The notes under the pieces were generated by a model, which searched no databases, had not been told where the DNA came from, and was given only the letters and a program-made list of their open reading frames with translations. A stretch of 64,000 nt of DNA from Arcuatula senhousia. Its lineage: Eukaryota > Mollusca > Bivalvia > Mytilida > Mytilidae. Made by a program: the position numbers and the translations under genes. Shown in pieces: positions 23,201 through 34,351 of this stretch. The DNA lies in the NCBI GenBank assembly GCA_963971305.1, contig CAXARO010000949.1, forward strand, positions 1 through 64,000. The letters are read 5' to 3'. The number at the start of each line of letters is the position of its first letter. Position 1 is the first letter of the stretch.

Positions 23201-26200
23201 GCGTATTGAAGAAAATCTTATGCCTTCTTTCAGATTGTTCTTAAAATCTTATTGATTAGTTTGAAGGTTTAAAATAAGCACGGGACCGTAGCAAGTAAGT
23301 GTGAAAACAACGACAATGCTCACACAGTGTTCCTTTATAACAACAGCACATTAAAATGATATATGATAAAAGATCGATCCTTCGTTTGAACTTAAAAAAA
23401 AATCAACATGAAAAATATAGAATAGGGGACATAAAAAGCTTGCGTATACTAGTATATTACCTGTTGAACTTGATGGACAAAGTTCCGAAGTTCTGTTGTT
23501 TGGAAAACATACAGTTTTACACATATCTTTTCTTGGTACTTGTCGCTGGTCATCTTGGCATTTCACTTCCTTTACACTTACACGTATTCGTTGTTCAAGT
23601 CTATTCTCATCATATCTATTCTTGCTCATTGCAAAATGTTGAAAGCAAAGTGCGTCATTGTTGATGATTGTGGACGTTCTTTGAACTGTTTGGTTCATTG
23701 CACTGAATAAAACTCGACCGCCATCACACTTTCCTAGAGAAATGGTAACGAAATCATTTACCCGTTTGGGAATTATCCCAGCAAACCCATCATAAACTTG
23801 TAGTACAGAGAAGGGTAATTTTGTAATTTCAAATTCTAGTTGGAGTTTTGTAGCATGCTTAAAATGTATCTCCCATAGACAGTTTGTATGGTCTGGAAGG
23901 TGGAAAGACTCTTGAACAGTGACGTCCTCGTGGGTGGATTGAGAGTCCCTGCTATATTTACTGCACCAACCTATAAGCAAAAAAGGAAATGTCTAAAAGA
24001 CATTATGCCCCATCTCGGGACGAACGGACGGACGAACAGACCCGAGCACTATATACCCCACTAACTTTCGTAGATGGGGCATAAAAATGTGTCAATCAAA
24101 TAATAAATAAAGGTAATAAAATTACCGAACTTGGAGAATCAATCTCAAATGCCCATAAGACGAGACAAAACAAGGGAGATATACCGGAAAAAATGAAGAT
24201 TGCAATGGTCCTGACTTGGTACAGGCATTTCAAAAGAAATGATGGGTTAAAACAGGCTTTAAGGCACGCCAAACCTCCCTCTTCTATTGCGATCTTTGGG
24301 TCTGGTAGTTACAGAAAACACAACAGGTTTGTGATGACACATCACAACACGTAACTCCAAACTGAAGATAAACGGACCCGAACTCTATATGGTCATTTAC
24401 TATCGTGGCTAGGTGGACATAAGAGGTTACAATGAACTAGACTTTGTTGAAGCAATAAAAGTTATTATACATTATTCTGAAAAAATACAATTTAAAGGAC
24501 AGAGGACTACACGAATTTGGATTTATATGCAATTTGTTTCAGGACCAGGTTCGAAAGCATTCATTTCATCACAAAAATATAGTTTACTTAGTATTTCATT
24601 TGATTAAGATATACAAACTATAACATAGTTCCAGGCAATGAATTTTGCTATGCCTGACGCGCGTTGACTCATCAGAGGCGTTCTACCAAAAGGTTGAAAA
24701 TGCCAAACACTGTATGAAGATGAAGAGTACAGAACAAAGAAATCATGGAAATATGACTAAGATCAACCTTGGCCTAGGATAGGAATAACTTTAGAGTTTC
24801 GGCAATTTTGAAAATTACACAAACAATTTATAGCTTTGATGTGTTCTTCAAAACAAATTAAAGAGTTGATCCCGCAGCGGGTTAACATCGGGGAATTAAA
24901 TCTCCACCAGCAGCGCTAACCATCACGGGTGTTAGAAATACAATGTACGTGTACAACAAATTTCCGGGCAATAAATTTTGCTACGCCTGACGGGCGTTTT
25001 GTCTATTCAAGACTCATCAGAGCCTCTCTTCCAAAAAGATTGAAAATGCCAAACACTCTATGAATATGAAGAGAATAGAACAATAAAACCTAAATATGTC
25101 AAATAAGAATCCAACTTTATACACTTGCAAGATATCATCAAAAGATTGTTTTTGGCTGAAAGGCAATTCTTTTATGTTATAAACGACGATTGTATGGATT
25201 GGTTTTTCAACTTTTAATCAAATTCAAATGTACAAACTGTTCTAATATTATGTTTGATCAAAGAAGATGGACTCTTGCAGAGGCTATTAGTGTATAGTCT
25301 GATATATGCATTAGATTTGCATATTCGATTATTAGAAAAAAGGACTTCTGTATCTTTTAAGAATATTATACCACGACGCCACTAAAATTATCATTTTTAT
25401 ACGACCGCAAAAAATTTGCGGACGTATTATGGTATGATGCTGTCGTCGTCGTCGTCGTCGTCGTCGTCGTTGTCTGTTAACTTTTTAGTGTTTCCACAAT
25501 AACTTTAGTTCCAGTTATCCGATTGCTATGAAACTTTACAATGATGTTCCTTACCATAAAAGGATGCATGGGATTGATTTTGGGGGTCCCCCCATTTTTC
25601 GTTTAGAAATTAGGGGCCAAAAAAGGGCCAAAAATACTACTTTTTTGTTTGTTTCCACAATAACTTTAGTTCTAGTTATCCAATTACTATGAAATTTGAC
25701 AGAGATGTTCCTTACCATACAAGGATGAATGGGATTGATTTTGGGGGTCCCCCCTTTTTTTGTTTCGAAATTAGGGGCCCAAAAGGGGAAAAAAATTCAA
25801 ATATTTTACTTGTTTCCACCATAACTTTGGTCCTAGTTGGCCTATTGCTGTGAAATTTGTCAAGAATGTTTCTTACAATAAAAGAATGAACCTGATGAAT
25901 TTTTGCGCCCCCCTTTTTCTCCGTTGTGTAATTAGGGGCCAAAAGGGGCCAAAATAAAAACTTTTTTATTTGTGGTCCGATTTTGAAATTTTTTTTTACA
26001 TGTTTGTTCTTGTCAAATAGCGGATACAAAATTAAGAATTAATTTTTGCGACCCCCCCCCCTTTTTCCCCCTATTACGTAATTAGGGGCCAAACGGGGCC
26101 AAAATCGAAACTTTTTTATTTCTGGTCCGATTTTGAAAATTTTTTTTGCATGTTTGTTCTTGTCAAATAGCGGATACAAAATTAAGAATTGATTTTTGCG

Positions 26201-26998
26201 ACTCCCCCCCCCCCTTTACCCTTATTACGTAATTAGGGGCCAAATGGGGCCGAAATTGAAACTTTTTTATTTCTGGTCCGATTTTGAAAATTTTTTTTGC
26301 ATGTTTGTTCTTGTCAAATAGCGAATACAAAATTAGGAATTAATTTTTGCGACCCCCCCTTTTTCCCCCTATTACGTAATTAGGGGCCAAATGGGGCTTT
26401 TTTATTTGTGGTCCGATTTTGAAAATTTTTTTTGCAAATTTATTCTTGTCAGGTAGCGATTCTAAATTTAAGAATAAATTTTTTGGGCTGTAATCATAAT
26501 TTAAAAAAAATTCTGGTTCGATTTTTAATTTTTTCCCCAAACATTATTCTTTTAAAGAGTAGAATACAACATTCAAAATTTATATTTTTAGCCCCTGGGT
26601 TGAAAGTCCATCAGAGAAGCATGTGTCAAAAACCTTTGTCAGTCCACCATGGGCTGCATGTGTCCAGAACAATAGACTATCCATATTAGGCCTAAAACAT
26701 ACAGGGTTCAACATGTTGCGGTCGTATCATGCTGCGCTCGGCGAAGCTTTTTATTACCTTTATATTTATGTGTAAATAATTTAATTTTTACTAAAATTCA
26801 ATAAAATAAGAACAGTTGCTAGAATTGAAAGTGATTTTTTTTCCAAATATACTTTTTATAAGATTTTTTTAAACAAAGGCAAACATTGACAAATTTCTAA
26901 CAATTACAATATAAAATACATTTGTACTTACCGTTTCCTAAAGCAGTTTTGGCACCACCAATAACAGTAACCAAGAAGATGGCTATATAAGCCCTCAT
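19703..26998 (-). CDS. CUB-like single-pass receptor, five exons
   Basis: Joining 26998-26932, 23970-23461, 23150-22854, 21035-20960 and 20231-19703 gives 1479 nt, an exact 493 codons with stop, so 492 residues. Introns 1-3 are phase 1 and intron 4 phase 2; every junction is GT/AG and restores the frame. Layout: signal peptide 1-20; CUB-like ectodomain about 25-160 with Cys 25, 53, 104, 131 and the phrase SVLQVYDG; Cys-rich tail to 187; Ser/Thr-rich stalk 193-291; transmembrane helix 293-316; basic stop-transfer AYKTREVKKLTK; cytoplasmic tail to 492. The tail has PSLPPR (364-369, class II SH3 ligand) and VYDNI (Tyr 412, pYxN SH2-type site). It probably acts as a cell-surface binding or signalling receptor; the ligand is unknown. 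The introns are filled with repeats. The partial gene at 31314-33917 has the same TM/tail design. An out-of-frame upstream ATG lies 10 bases before the start. Confidence 0.85.
20420..20850 (+). mobile_element. Degenerate AGCTCAC-family copy in receptor intron 4
   Basis: It starts AGCTCGCCTAAG ... GAAGGGTCATGTCAG and contains GATGACGCATTATTGGGGTAA and TTGCAGATAGACAT, diverged forms of the 15489-type core. The right end is lost. Confidence 0.55.
20960..21035 (-). CDS. Receptor exon 4: transmembrane helix
   Basis: A 76-bp exon between acceptor ATTTTCAG and donor GTAAGT (minus strand). It encodes VMLGLYIASTIAGVF followed by TVTTIVLIV, 24 uncharged residues ideal for one membrane span. It is entered in phase 1 and left in phase 2. 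The matching exon of the second gene (33839-33917) is 79 bp with the same phases. Confidence 0.85.
21200..21520 (+). repeat. Diverged 175-bp-type units in intron 3
   Basis: Phrases such as TCTCAAGAACTATAAGTACTAGG, ATTTTCCAGTTGAGTGAATTTG and ATAGGTTGATGAAACTGGG match the 1975-2490 array in order, at clearly lower similarity. Confidence 0.6.
21767..22175 (+). mobile_element. ATGCCCCCCC-hairpin element in intron 3
   Basis: It opens with an inverted repeat, ATGCCCCCCCGC ... GGCGGGGGGGCAT, then GTGTCCGTCCGTACG, then two tandem units of about 130-150 bp starting TCAAGCTTTTCTCAG. The 3' end was not located. It has the same layout as other hairpin families here. Confidence 0.7.
22180..22853. other. 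Remainder of receptor intron 3
   Basis: AT-rich sequence. A phrase around GTTGGTGTTAACATATGTGT with ATAGTCTCATGTTC is repeated in weaker form about 400 bp later (22690-22735). No exon-like frame was found. Confidence 0.4.
22854..23150 (-). CDS. Receptor exon 3: Ser/Thr-rich stalk
   Basis: 297 bp with acceptor TTTGTTTCAG and donor AAG|GTGATT, phase 1 on both sides. The 98 full codons are rich in Ser, Thr and Pro (for example TRAPRSTTTAEQVTS), typical of an O-glycosylated stalk between ectodomain and membrane. The final codon is completed by exon 4 to give Asp 292. Confidence 0.85.
23461..23970 (-). CDS. Receptor exon 2: CUB-like ectodomain
   Basis: 510 bp with acceptor TTGCTTATAG and donor ACAG|GTAATA, phase 1 on both sides. 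It carries the CUB-type pattern CLWEIHF ... LQLEFEI ... SVLQVYDGFAG ... LGKCDGGRVLFSAMNQ. Possible N-glycosylation sites are Asn 115 and Asn 181. A second Cys cluster (160, 173, 177, 187) follows. It is a divergent CUB; a profile search would settle it. Confidence 0.8.
24004..24086 (-). repeat. Short hairpin remnant with ATGCCCCATC ends, in intron 1
   Basis: TATGCCCCATCT and GATGGGGCATAAAA form inverted ends around GGACGAACGGACGGACG. It looks like the 5' terminal piece of another hairpin/GGAC family. A related piece is at 56328-56402. Confidence 0.6.
24622..25125 (+). repeat. Two diverged copies of the CGCCTGACGCGCG dispersed repeat
   Basis: Copies start at about 24625 and 24950. Each has AATTTTGCTACGCCTGACG, GACTCATCAGAG, TGAAAATGCCAAACACT and ATGAAGAG in order. 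Closer copies form a duplicate at 40862-41513. Confidence 0.75.
25399..26747 (+). mobile_element. ATACGACCGC-family tandem-unit element in intron 1
   Basis: The 5' end is a hairpin, ATACGACCGCAAAAA-TTTGCGGACGTAT, followed by a (GTC)n run. Two unit types follow: about 145 bp (25480-25920, with CACAATAACTTTAGTTC) and about 125 bp (25960-26450, with TTATTTCTGGTCCGATTTTG and ACGTAATTAGGGGCCAAA). The 3' end is GCGGTCGTAT, the inverse of the 5' end, then a small hairpin GCTGCGCTCGGCGAAGC. Helentron-type layout; no coding frame. Confidence 0.8.
26932..26998 (-). CDS. Receptor exon 1: signal peptide
   Basis: The ATG at 26998-26996 opens MRAYIAIFLVTVIGGAKTAL, a short basic start, a hydrophobic core and small residues: a typical signal peptide. 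The donor ACG|GTAAGT leaves one base (phase 1) that joins exon 2. The upstream boundary of the 5' untranslated region is not known. Confidence 0.8.
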
Positions 26999-27342
26999 CT
27001 TCGGTCATTTTAAAATATTTTTATTATTGTTGCTTAGTTGTTTAGTTTTCTCACCTGCTTGGTTTTATCTACCGTTATTTTCTCCCTACAGGTGAACACG
27101 AAAACATTATCTTAATATCAGATGTAGAAATAAAACCTCAAATATGATGTTAAAATTCAAAAGATGTTTTAGGATAGTTTAACTTTGCATAAAATTAGGT
27201 CAAACTATATTATAAATGAAATAATTATCATTATGCACTTTGGTTTATTTGTTTTTAACTTTTCGCATGTATTTATGAACGTTATTATTTGTTTATATGA
27301 TTACAAGCAAAGGAAGATCGACTGAAATAGTAATGCCCAAGA

Positions 27343-27606
27343 GATCCGATGGTGTAGTGGTTAACGCGTCGGGCAACTAGCACCGATCCTCGTCAGGGTT
27401 GAACATTTCATGAACCAATTGTCCCGTGTATGGGGATCGGAGAGCAATACCCCATGCACGGTAAAGACCTCTTTGTAGATTTCGAATAAGAGTAGGCTCA
27501 ATGGACCACTATAAAGGCCTTACTCGAAAATTGCAATCTGTCCTGTAGAGGGATTCACATAAGCATCACGCTTGTTTCCCAATCCAGGAAAAATAAATAT
27601 GTTTGA
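27343..27606 (+). mobile_element. tRNA-derived SINE
   Basis: The head contains an A-box-like TGGTGTAGTGGTTAACG and a B-box-like GGGTTGAAC about 35 bp on. The body (GTCCCGTGTATGGGGATCGG, AGCAATACCCCATGCACG, GCTTGTTTCCCAATCCAGG, AATAAATATG) is shared in order with an inverse copy at 48604-48815. It would be transcribed by RNA polymerase III when intact. Confidence 0.8.
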
Positions 27607-27856
27607 ACTAAGCTCTTTTCCAATAAATTTTGATTTAGATAATAGAGACCAACCAAGATGTTCAACTTACATTGCATCGTCGGTCGAAAACCCATTTTTC
27701 ATTACGCCTCTTACCTCACTACATCGATATAATATAGAATGGATATGGTGAGCTGCAAAGTTAGAAAGGGGTGTCCGTGTGCCAACAGTGATGAAAATCA
27801 CCATTTATATACCTCACTACATCACCGGGTGATGGCGGAAGTTGTTCGAACGTTTT

Positions 27857-28777
27857 GGTTTTGAGTACTTTTCGTTTTCAACAGTTTCCAATGTTTTGAT
27901 TTAAATGCAACTGATGAGAGGTTACTCCTTGAAATATCGATATATAGATATCCAAATTAACCGTTTATGACCGCGTTTTGGTATTTGTAATTTTGAAACC
28001 ACTTGGCGATAACCGCTGCTTGTGGACCAGAGGTCCCCGAGGGTAATCACAAGCCTGGTCGTCAGACTTGTCTGACACGATTTACCATAAAATTTCTAAT
28101 ATTTTTGTTGCTGAAATTTTCGACTTTAAAATTCAAAATTGTTTAAAACACCAAGTTTCTTTCCATGTAATGCACATGGTCGATATCCTCGGTGCTGGAT
28201 TTGTCTTCCTTGTTTGAAAGTTTTGGTTTTGAGTACTTTTCGTTTTCAACATTTTTGGAATCTGACCTTCCAATGTTTTGATTTAAATGCTACTGATGAG
28301 AGGTTACTCCTTGAAATATCGATATATAGCATATCCAAATTAACCGTTTATGACCGCGTTTTGGTATTTGTAATTTTGAAACCACTTGGCGATAACCGCT
28401 GCTTGTGGACCAGAGGTCCCCGAGGGTAATCACAAGCCTGGTCGTCAGACTTGTCTGACACGATTTACCATAAAATTTCTAATATTTTTGTTGCTGAAAT
28501 TTTCGACTTTAAAATTCAAAATTGTTTAAAACACAAGGTTTCTTTCCATGTAATGCACATGGTCGATATCCTCGGTGCTGGATTTGTCTTCCTTGTTTGA
28601 AAGTTTTGGTTTTGAGTACTTTTCGTTTTCAACATTTTTGGAATCTGACCTTCCAATGTTTTGATTTAAATGCTACTGATGAGGGGTTACTCCTTGAAAT
28701 ATCGATATATGGCATAATTATCCAAATTAACCGTTTATAACCGTGTTTTGGTATTTGTAATTTTGGACGTAATCGCC
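27857..28777 (+). repeat. Tandem array, about 382-bp unit, 2.4 copies
   Basis: GTTTTGGTTTTGAGTACTTT recurs at about 27857, 28223 and 28605. The last two units are nearly identical, so duplication was recent. Each holds GGACCAGAGGTCCCCGAGGG and the palindromic CAGACTTGTCTG. The 72- and 96-codon frames inside repeat with the unit and are not called as genes. A diverged fragment is at 34070-34200. Confidence 0.85.
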
Positions 28778-28789
28778 CGGGGGTTTCCG

Positions 28790-30300
28790 ACGATATATAC
28801 AATATAGCTTTTACTGAAAAGCTGCCGTGTAAAAGTTATTAATGATGCCATTTAACACTGATACAAACTTTTTTCCTCATTATTTCTTCGGTATGGTAAA
28901 TTTTGTTGTCATTCTATATTGAATATTTTCCAGAAATTCAATTTTGAAGTTGACTCTTTCTTAGATTATTTCCGTAATAAGGAAACTGAACTACATCTCG
29001 AGTTCGCAATCAGTTGGTGATTGTTCTTTTGTTGTTCTTGATTGTGTTTACTATCTTGTCTTTGCCCTTTTGTAGTTTTGACATTCGAAAAGCTTCACCA
29101 TTTAGTACCTCTCTGCTTCTTAGTTAAAGTTCTGTGCTATCTATCGCGGTCTGTTATAATTATACAATAAAAAGGTTAATGCCGTCATCTGGGATTTCGT
29201 ATCACGTATTTGAAGAAAACGCTTATGTAACTTCCAAAAGTGAGAAAAAGACACATTTGAAAATGTTGAAACAATATCTGATGAACACAAATTTATTTAC
29301 GCAAAATTCTTTTTTATAAGGAGGTGTTCGACAGGGATGTCCTTGATCTTCTATTCTTTTTTTAATTGTTTTCTAACTTTTAGTGTTTAAAATTGATTTT
29401 TTGGGGGTGCACATAAAAAAAGGGTGAATAAATGTACAGTTTGTGATTTTTACATATGTGTCCCACTTTTGATAGATTACAATGTTCGAAAGTGTATTGG
29501 TGTGCCAAAGGGTCGTCAACTATCGTTAATCTGAATAAAAACAAAGGCAAAATCGGTAGGCACAAAATCATCACAATAAGACAAACCACAAAACAAACAA
29601 AAAGAAAAAAAAACCGCGCACAACAACCAAACCGCAATCAGCAACATGAACTCAGGTCGAAACGTGAGTGAACTCAGATGTTTCGAAAGAATAAGCGGTT
29701 CCTAGCACACCCGTCACATTGCAAACGAAATATTTAGTGTGGGTCAACCCCGACTAGCACCTAGGTAACCGAGATATAAGGCGGCCATCTTGGAAAAAAA
29801 ATAAACGTCCACGGCACAACCTCAGATGACTACCTTGGGGTTGGCAATGTTGCATGTCATTCCATTCACCCATCTCAGAGAAAAACGTCGGACAAAATTT
29901 TGTGGAAGAATAAAATGGCGGCAAATAGAATAACATCATGTCACCCGACTTTCGTCTGGGGTCTATGTCAAACCAACAATGTTACATCTGCGCTTAACTT
30001 AGAAATAGAAACCCAGTATTTTTCTACTCTAACAGATGATTTCTTTCGTAAATTTTTTTGAGTGACGACAACAAGCGGGGAGCAACGTAATACTGAATTA
30101 ACAATTTGCCTGTCAGACTAACTAAAAATAACACATGCATAATACCATTTCGGCACATAACACTGAAAAAAAAAGATTAATTCCGTTTTTTGTGTTTTAT
30201 ATTTGTGCATTTTAGTTTTATTTATTTTGTGCATACCTATGTTGACTGCATGAAATATATGTTAAGTTGACTTAAGAGAGCTATATGGTGTAAGTAAAGG
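28790..30300. other. No intact gene seen
   Basis: Apart from a tiny reverse-transcriptase-like fragment (29320-29369), this stretch is AT-rich with short frames only, and I could not match it elsewhere. Confidence 0.4.
29320..29369 (+). pseudogene. Fragment of a reverse transcriptase (GVRQGCP motif)
   Basis: One frame reads GGVRQGCP, stop, SSILFLIV, which is motif 4 of non-LTR reverse transcriptases with a nonsense change. A stop precedes it and another follows. About 50 bp only, so it could be chance, though the motif is highly specific. Confidence 0.35.
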
Positions 30301-30303
30301 TTA

Positions 30304-30483
30304 CAGTGGCGGATCCAGAGGTGGCGGTTACGGGAGTTGGAAGCCCCCTTTCCTCCGAATTTTTTAAATTTTTGTGTAGATTTTCAGCAAAATTGGTCTG
30401 GAACCCCCCCCCCCCTTTTTGATCCACAGAACCCAGTATGTGGAACCCCCCCTCCCTTCCGAAAATTTCTGGATCCGCCCCTG
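30304..30483. mobile_element. 180-bp hAT-like MITE
   Basis: The ends are CAGTGGCGGATCCAGA and the inverse of TCTGGATCCGCCCCTG. GGTTA flanks both ends (30299-30303, 30484-30488). The inside is made of C-rich runs. The 5-bp duplication parallels the element at 3820. Confidence 0.75.
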
Positions 30484-30489
30484 GGTTAC

Positions 30490-31310
30490 CAGCAAAAGAA
30501 ATGTTGGGTAAACCAGGTTTTATTGCACCAAACCTCCTTCTTAACTTTTTGGTCTTTTTTCTTTAGGTCTACAGGAATGTAACCATGCAATGTCATTGCA
30601 GGGCACAGAAGGGAAAGCCAAAGGGTCTTCTCAGTACAGCACAAAACTTCACAAAAATCATGATTCAAGTCCTTTGATTTGATTCAGTTTTGATTTTTAA
30701 ACCTGCGACTTAAACCTGATGAAAATCTATTCATTAAAACATACTCTCTGTAATAGAACCATAAAATAAAACAGCCTTAAGTTAATATTTTATTCAATAT
30801 AATACAACAACAAAAAAAATATACAAGCAATATATACATTTTTTATTCATACAGTCCTTTTTATACCACTTTCTCTCCTTTGAAAAGCGAAATATAGTCG
30901 CCTTTCTATAACCCCATAATGACATGCTGTGTATTTGAATTAAGGAGAGTTGTATAAATTACAAAACCTTGGGTGAACAGGTCGTGCTGCAGTACAAAGC
31001 GAGAACGGGAGGGGCACGGACTGGGCGTGACCACGTTTTCAATATTTCAACTTGCAAACTTCCAATACTTTCAATTACTAGTATTGGAAATGAGTTTAAA
31101 AATAATTGCAATTTTTTTACCAAAAAAAGAGACAAAAATATTTCAAAGATATAAACGGTTCATTGCTTACAGTTGAAAATGTCTATATTTTGCAATTTTA
31201 CATTTGCATACTGAAGATTTTTCTAAAGAGATCTCCTTTTAAAGTAAAACAATGTAAATAAAAACATAACTTTACAATTATAAAGTGTTCCACAAGAAAT
31301 GATGCAAACT
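30490..31310. other. No gene seen
   Basis: AT-rich sequence between the MITE and the second receptor gene. It probably includes that gene's 3' flank. No conserved frame or matched repeat. Confidence 0.35.
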
Positions 31311-31313
31311 TTT

Positions 31314-31713
31314 TTATCTTTTATACTCAAAATAGTCTCTTTCAGATTTGTAATTCCGAGAATTTTTGTTTGCAATATAGTTGCTGGCTCTGCTTGGCTG
31401 CGGGGCTGGATATTTCTTGTAGCTTGATGGTCCTATGCACGTTTTTCCTGACTTTTTAGAAACAGGATATTTTGAATTTGAGCCAAGATATGAATCCGCA
31501 AAGACTTTGTTGTCAAAGGAAACCGAATGTTCTTTGATTTCCATCATTTCGTCAGTAGTGGAATCTGAAACTCGCCGAATGTTGATGAAATCAGGTGATG
31601 CGACGGCAGATGGCGCTTCGTTGATAAAGCCAGGCGTGTGAGAAAAGTCTTGACTGCAGAACACAGAATCGTCTGCGCTGGTGTTTGCATCTTTCTTGGT
31701 TTTATAAAGAACC
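31314..31713 (-). CDS. Second receptor-like gene: cytoplasmic tail exon
   Basis: Acceptor TTTTTGTTTAG precedes 31713. The frame runs 132 codons to a stop at 31314-31316 and is rich in Ser, Lys and Tyr, ending SERDYFEYKR. Tyr-containing segments (SSYKKYPAP, RDYFEYK) could be phosphorylation sites (inference). Confidence 0.65.
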
Positions 31714-33917
31714 CTAAACAAAAATATAGTTGAACTAATTCTTTGCAAATTAGAAGGAGAAACAACTTTTTCAAACTTTTTTGTCTGAACATTTTTATCA
31801 TAATGCATAACGATACTATAAAATGAGCAATTTATTATGAGATTTGTACCGAATAATAGATTTTCAGTAGACATAATATATACTAGAAAAACTGTGGGAT
31901 GTTAAGGAAGAGTAGGGATACAATATCATAACCTAACATAAGGTTATGGGTTCGAAGAAGTTCCACATCTACGATATATAAGAAGATTCTTTGCAAATAT
32001 TTAGAAAATGCTTCATGGCGTCAAGAACAAGAGGCTCCCAGGAGCCTGAATCGCTCACCTGACATATGTGCCTCAAGTAAAGGTTATAAGGCAAAATCTA
32101 TTTAACGTTGAAAGGGTCATAAGATTAATAAGAGGGTCATCTGACAATATGGTGGATCTAAAGGTGCTGATCACTTTTGTTCTCAATCAAAATCTAAAAA
32201 TCTGTCACCCTTTTTGAGTTATTTGCAAAAAAATGCAGTTTAACCTAATGTTCTATTTTTAGCCACAGCGGCCATGTTTTACAACCAATCAAAAATCCCC
32301 ACAACAGTTCTATACACATAATAATAATAAACAATAATACCAAGTTTGGTTCCATTTGGACTTAAAGTGTCAGAGGAGTTAACATTTTCAATATAAGGAA
32401 ATGCAGTTAAAATGCTCATTTTTGACGTTCCAAGGGCAATAACTCCTCAAAGGAAAGGTCCTACAACGTTGACCCTATTACATATTTTGTAGATCTTGAT
32501 GTGCTTAACAATATGCAATTTAAATTTCTGAAATATCTTGTATAGTTTTCAAGATATCGAGCTAAACAGGTGCAAAATTTGCAAAAAATCCACAAAAAGG
32601 GCAATAACTCCTACATGGGTTGTTGGATTTTCTTCAAAATTTCAGAGCTTGTAGATCTTAAGGTGCTGATCACTTTTGTTCCCAATCAAAATTTAGAAAT
32701 CTGTCACCGTTTTAGAGTTATTTGCTAAAAACTGCCATTTACCTTTATGTTCTATTTTTAGCCACAGCAGCCATGTTTGAAGACCAATCAAAAATCCCCA
32801 CATCAGTTCTATACACCTAATGCTTATAAACAACTATACCAAGTTTGGTTCCATTTGGACTTTAAGTGTCAGAGGAGTTAACGTTTTCAATGTAATGAGG
32901 AAATGCTGTTAAAATGCTAAATTTTGACGTTCTAAGGGCAATAACTCCTAAAAGGAAAGGTCCTACAACGTTGACCCTGTTACACATTTTGTAGATCTTG
33001 ATGTGTTTAACAATATGCAATTTAAATTTCTCAATTATCTAGTATAGTTTCAAGATATTGAGCTAAACAGGTGCAAAATTTGCAAAAAATCGACAAAAAG
33101 GGCAATAACTCCTACATGGGTCGTTGGATTTTCTTCAAAATTTCAGGGTAGGTAGATCTTGAGGTGCTGATCACTTTTACCCCTGCCAGAATTTTGATAT
33201 CTGTAGCCGTTTTTGAGTTATTTGCAAAAAACTGCATTTTACCCCTATGTTCTATTTTTAGCCATGGTGGCCATGTTTTACGACGAATCAAAAATCCCAA
33301 CATCAGTTCTAAGCACCGAATGCTAATGAACAACCATACCAAGTTTGGTTGCAATTGGACTTATGGTGTCAGAGGAGTTAACGTTTTAAAAAGTTTACGG
33401 ACGACGGACGACATACGACGGATGGACGACGGACGCCAAGTGATGACAATAGCTCACCTGACCCTTCGGGTCAGGTGAGCTAAAAAGTAGCGAATTCAAA
33501 AAGTGTGATGGACGGAAGGACCAACACGATATAGGTCCCCTACCCGCCACTTGTAAAGCGAGGGTATTAATAGGTAAATAGCTAGGGAATGGTATATCAA
33601 GTTTAAGTTTTGAGTCAAGTTGCAAATGTTATACGTCCTTGCTCGAATCAAAGTCATTCTTTGAGCTCATCAATTCGCTCAACCGACGGGAACTAGCATT
33701 TGGGACCATCCTTGCAAATGGTGCCTTGAGAGCCGTCGCAAATTGTTCCTTAAACCTAGAATCGAACCACTGCTCCCGTTTAGTCCGACACATTTATTAC
33801 TACACAGCCGGCTTTATTATGCAAATGCTTGCACTTACCTTATGATCATTCCAAGTATAATAAGTATAGCCAGAGACGACAAGGAAACTGTTACCCCAAG
33901 TGCTATTGTCTCATTCA
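31314..33917 (-). CDS. Second receptor-like gene, last two exons only
   Basis: Two exons join in frame: 33917-33839 (79 bp, TM helix) and 31713-31314 (400 bp, tail with stop). The TM exon is entered in phase 1 and left in phase 2, exactly as in the five-exon receptor at 19703-26998, and the first tail residues (VLYKTKK) echo that gene's AYKTREVKK. The tail is 132 residues, unlike the other beyond that point. The intron holds a complete AGCTCAC-family element (32026-33481). Ectodomain exons should lie above 33917. None was found in the window, where retrotransposon and satellite DNA follow. It may therefore be a broken paralogue or a gene with a very long intron. Confidence 0.65.
32026..33481 (-). 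mobile_element. Complete AGCTCAC-family element, inverse
   Basis: It runs from AACAAGAGGCTCCCAGGAGCC at the low side to GGGTCAGGTGAGCT at the high side, with GGACGACGGACG next to the terminal hairpin. It contains two to three core units of about 480 bp and sits in the intron of the second receptor-like gene. Confidence 0.85.
33839..33917 (-). CDS. Second receptor-like gene: transmembrane exon
   Basis: Acceptor TTCATATTCAG and donor AAG|GTAAGT on the minus strand. It encodes NETIALGVTVSLSSL then AILIILGMII, one hydrophobic span. Confidence 0.7.
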
Positions 33918-34351
33918 CTGAATATGAAGAAAAAAAGTTTACAAATACAGAAATATACATGGAGAGTTATTATGTAGTGCTGCATTGGTTTCCCTGTTTG
34001 AATGTTTTGGGTTAGGCAACTATGAGATTGATCATTCAAGTTCGGTAGTTTTGTTATTACCTTTATACCTTCAATACTTATGTTTTGACCTTCCAATGTT
34101 GTGATTCAAATTCTGATGGTGACCAATTACTCCTTGAAATATGTACATACAGCATTACCAAATAAATTTATTTTGGAAACCACTTTGGTATTTTGTATTT
34201 CGATTCTTTTGTCAATTATATATAGTCTTTGATAAGTCTGTAATATTTGAACTGTGAAAGAAAGCAGTCACCATGTTTGATTCGTATTAATTTTGTTTGA
34301 AATGTGTCTTTAAGAGACGAAACGCTCATCAGAACTTGTATTTATTTTGTC

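Noticed and set aside
25440..25475. GTC microsatellite as a stand-alone repeat
   Set aside because: It lies at the fixed position next to the terminal hairpin of a larger element, as in the other families, so it is described there.
27343..27420. Genuine tRNA gene
   Set aside because: The A- and B-box words are present, but the arms do not fold into a full cloverleaf by eye and the body continues as a SINE with a second copy elsewhere.
28139..28740. Two similar frames of 96 and 72 codons, apparently duplicated genes
   Set aside because: They are the same part of the 382-bp tandem unit. Composition follows the repeat, and there are no flanking signals.
33740..33800. tRNA-like B box on the minus strand (GGTTCGATTCT)
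   Set aside because: Only one box is visible and no A box or acceptor stem pairs with it. It may be a SINE remnant, but that is not supported.
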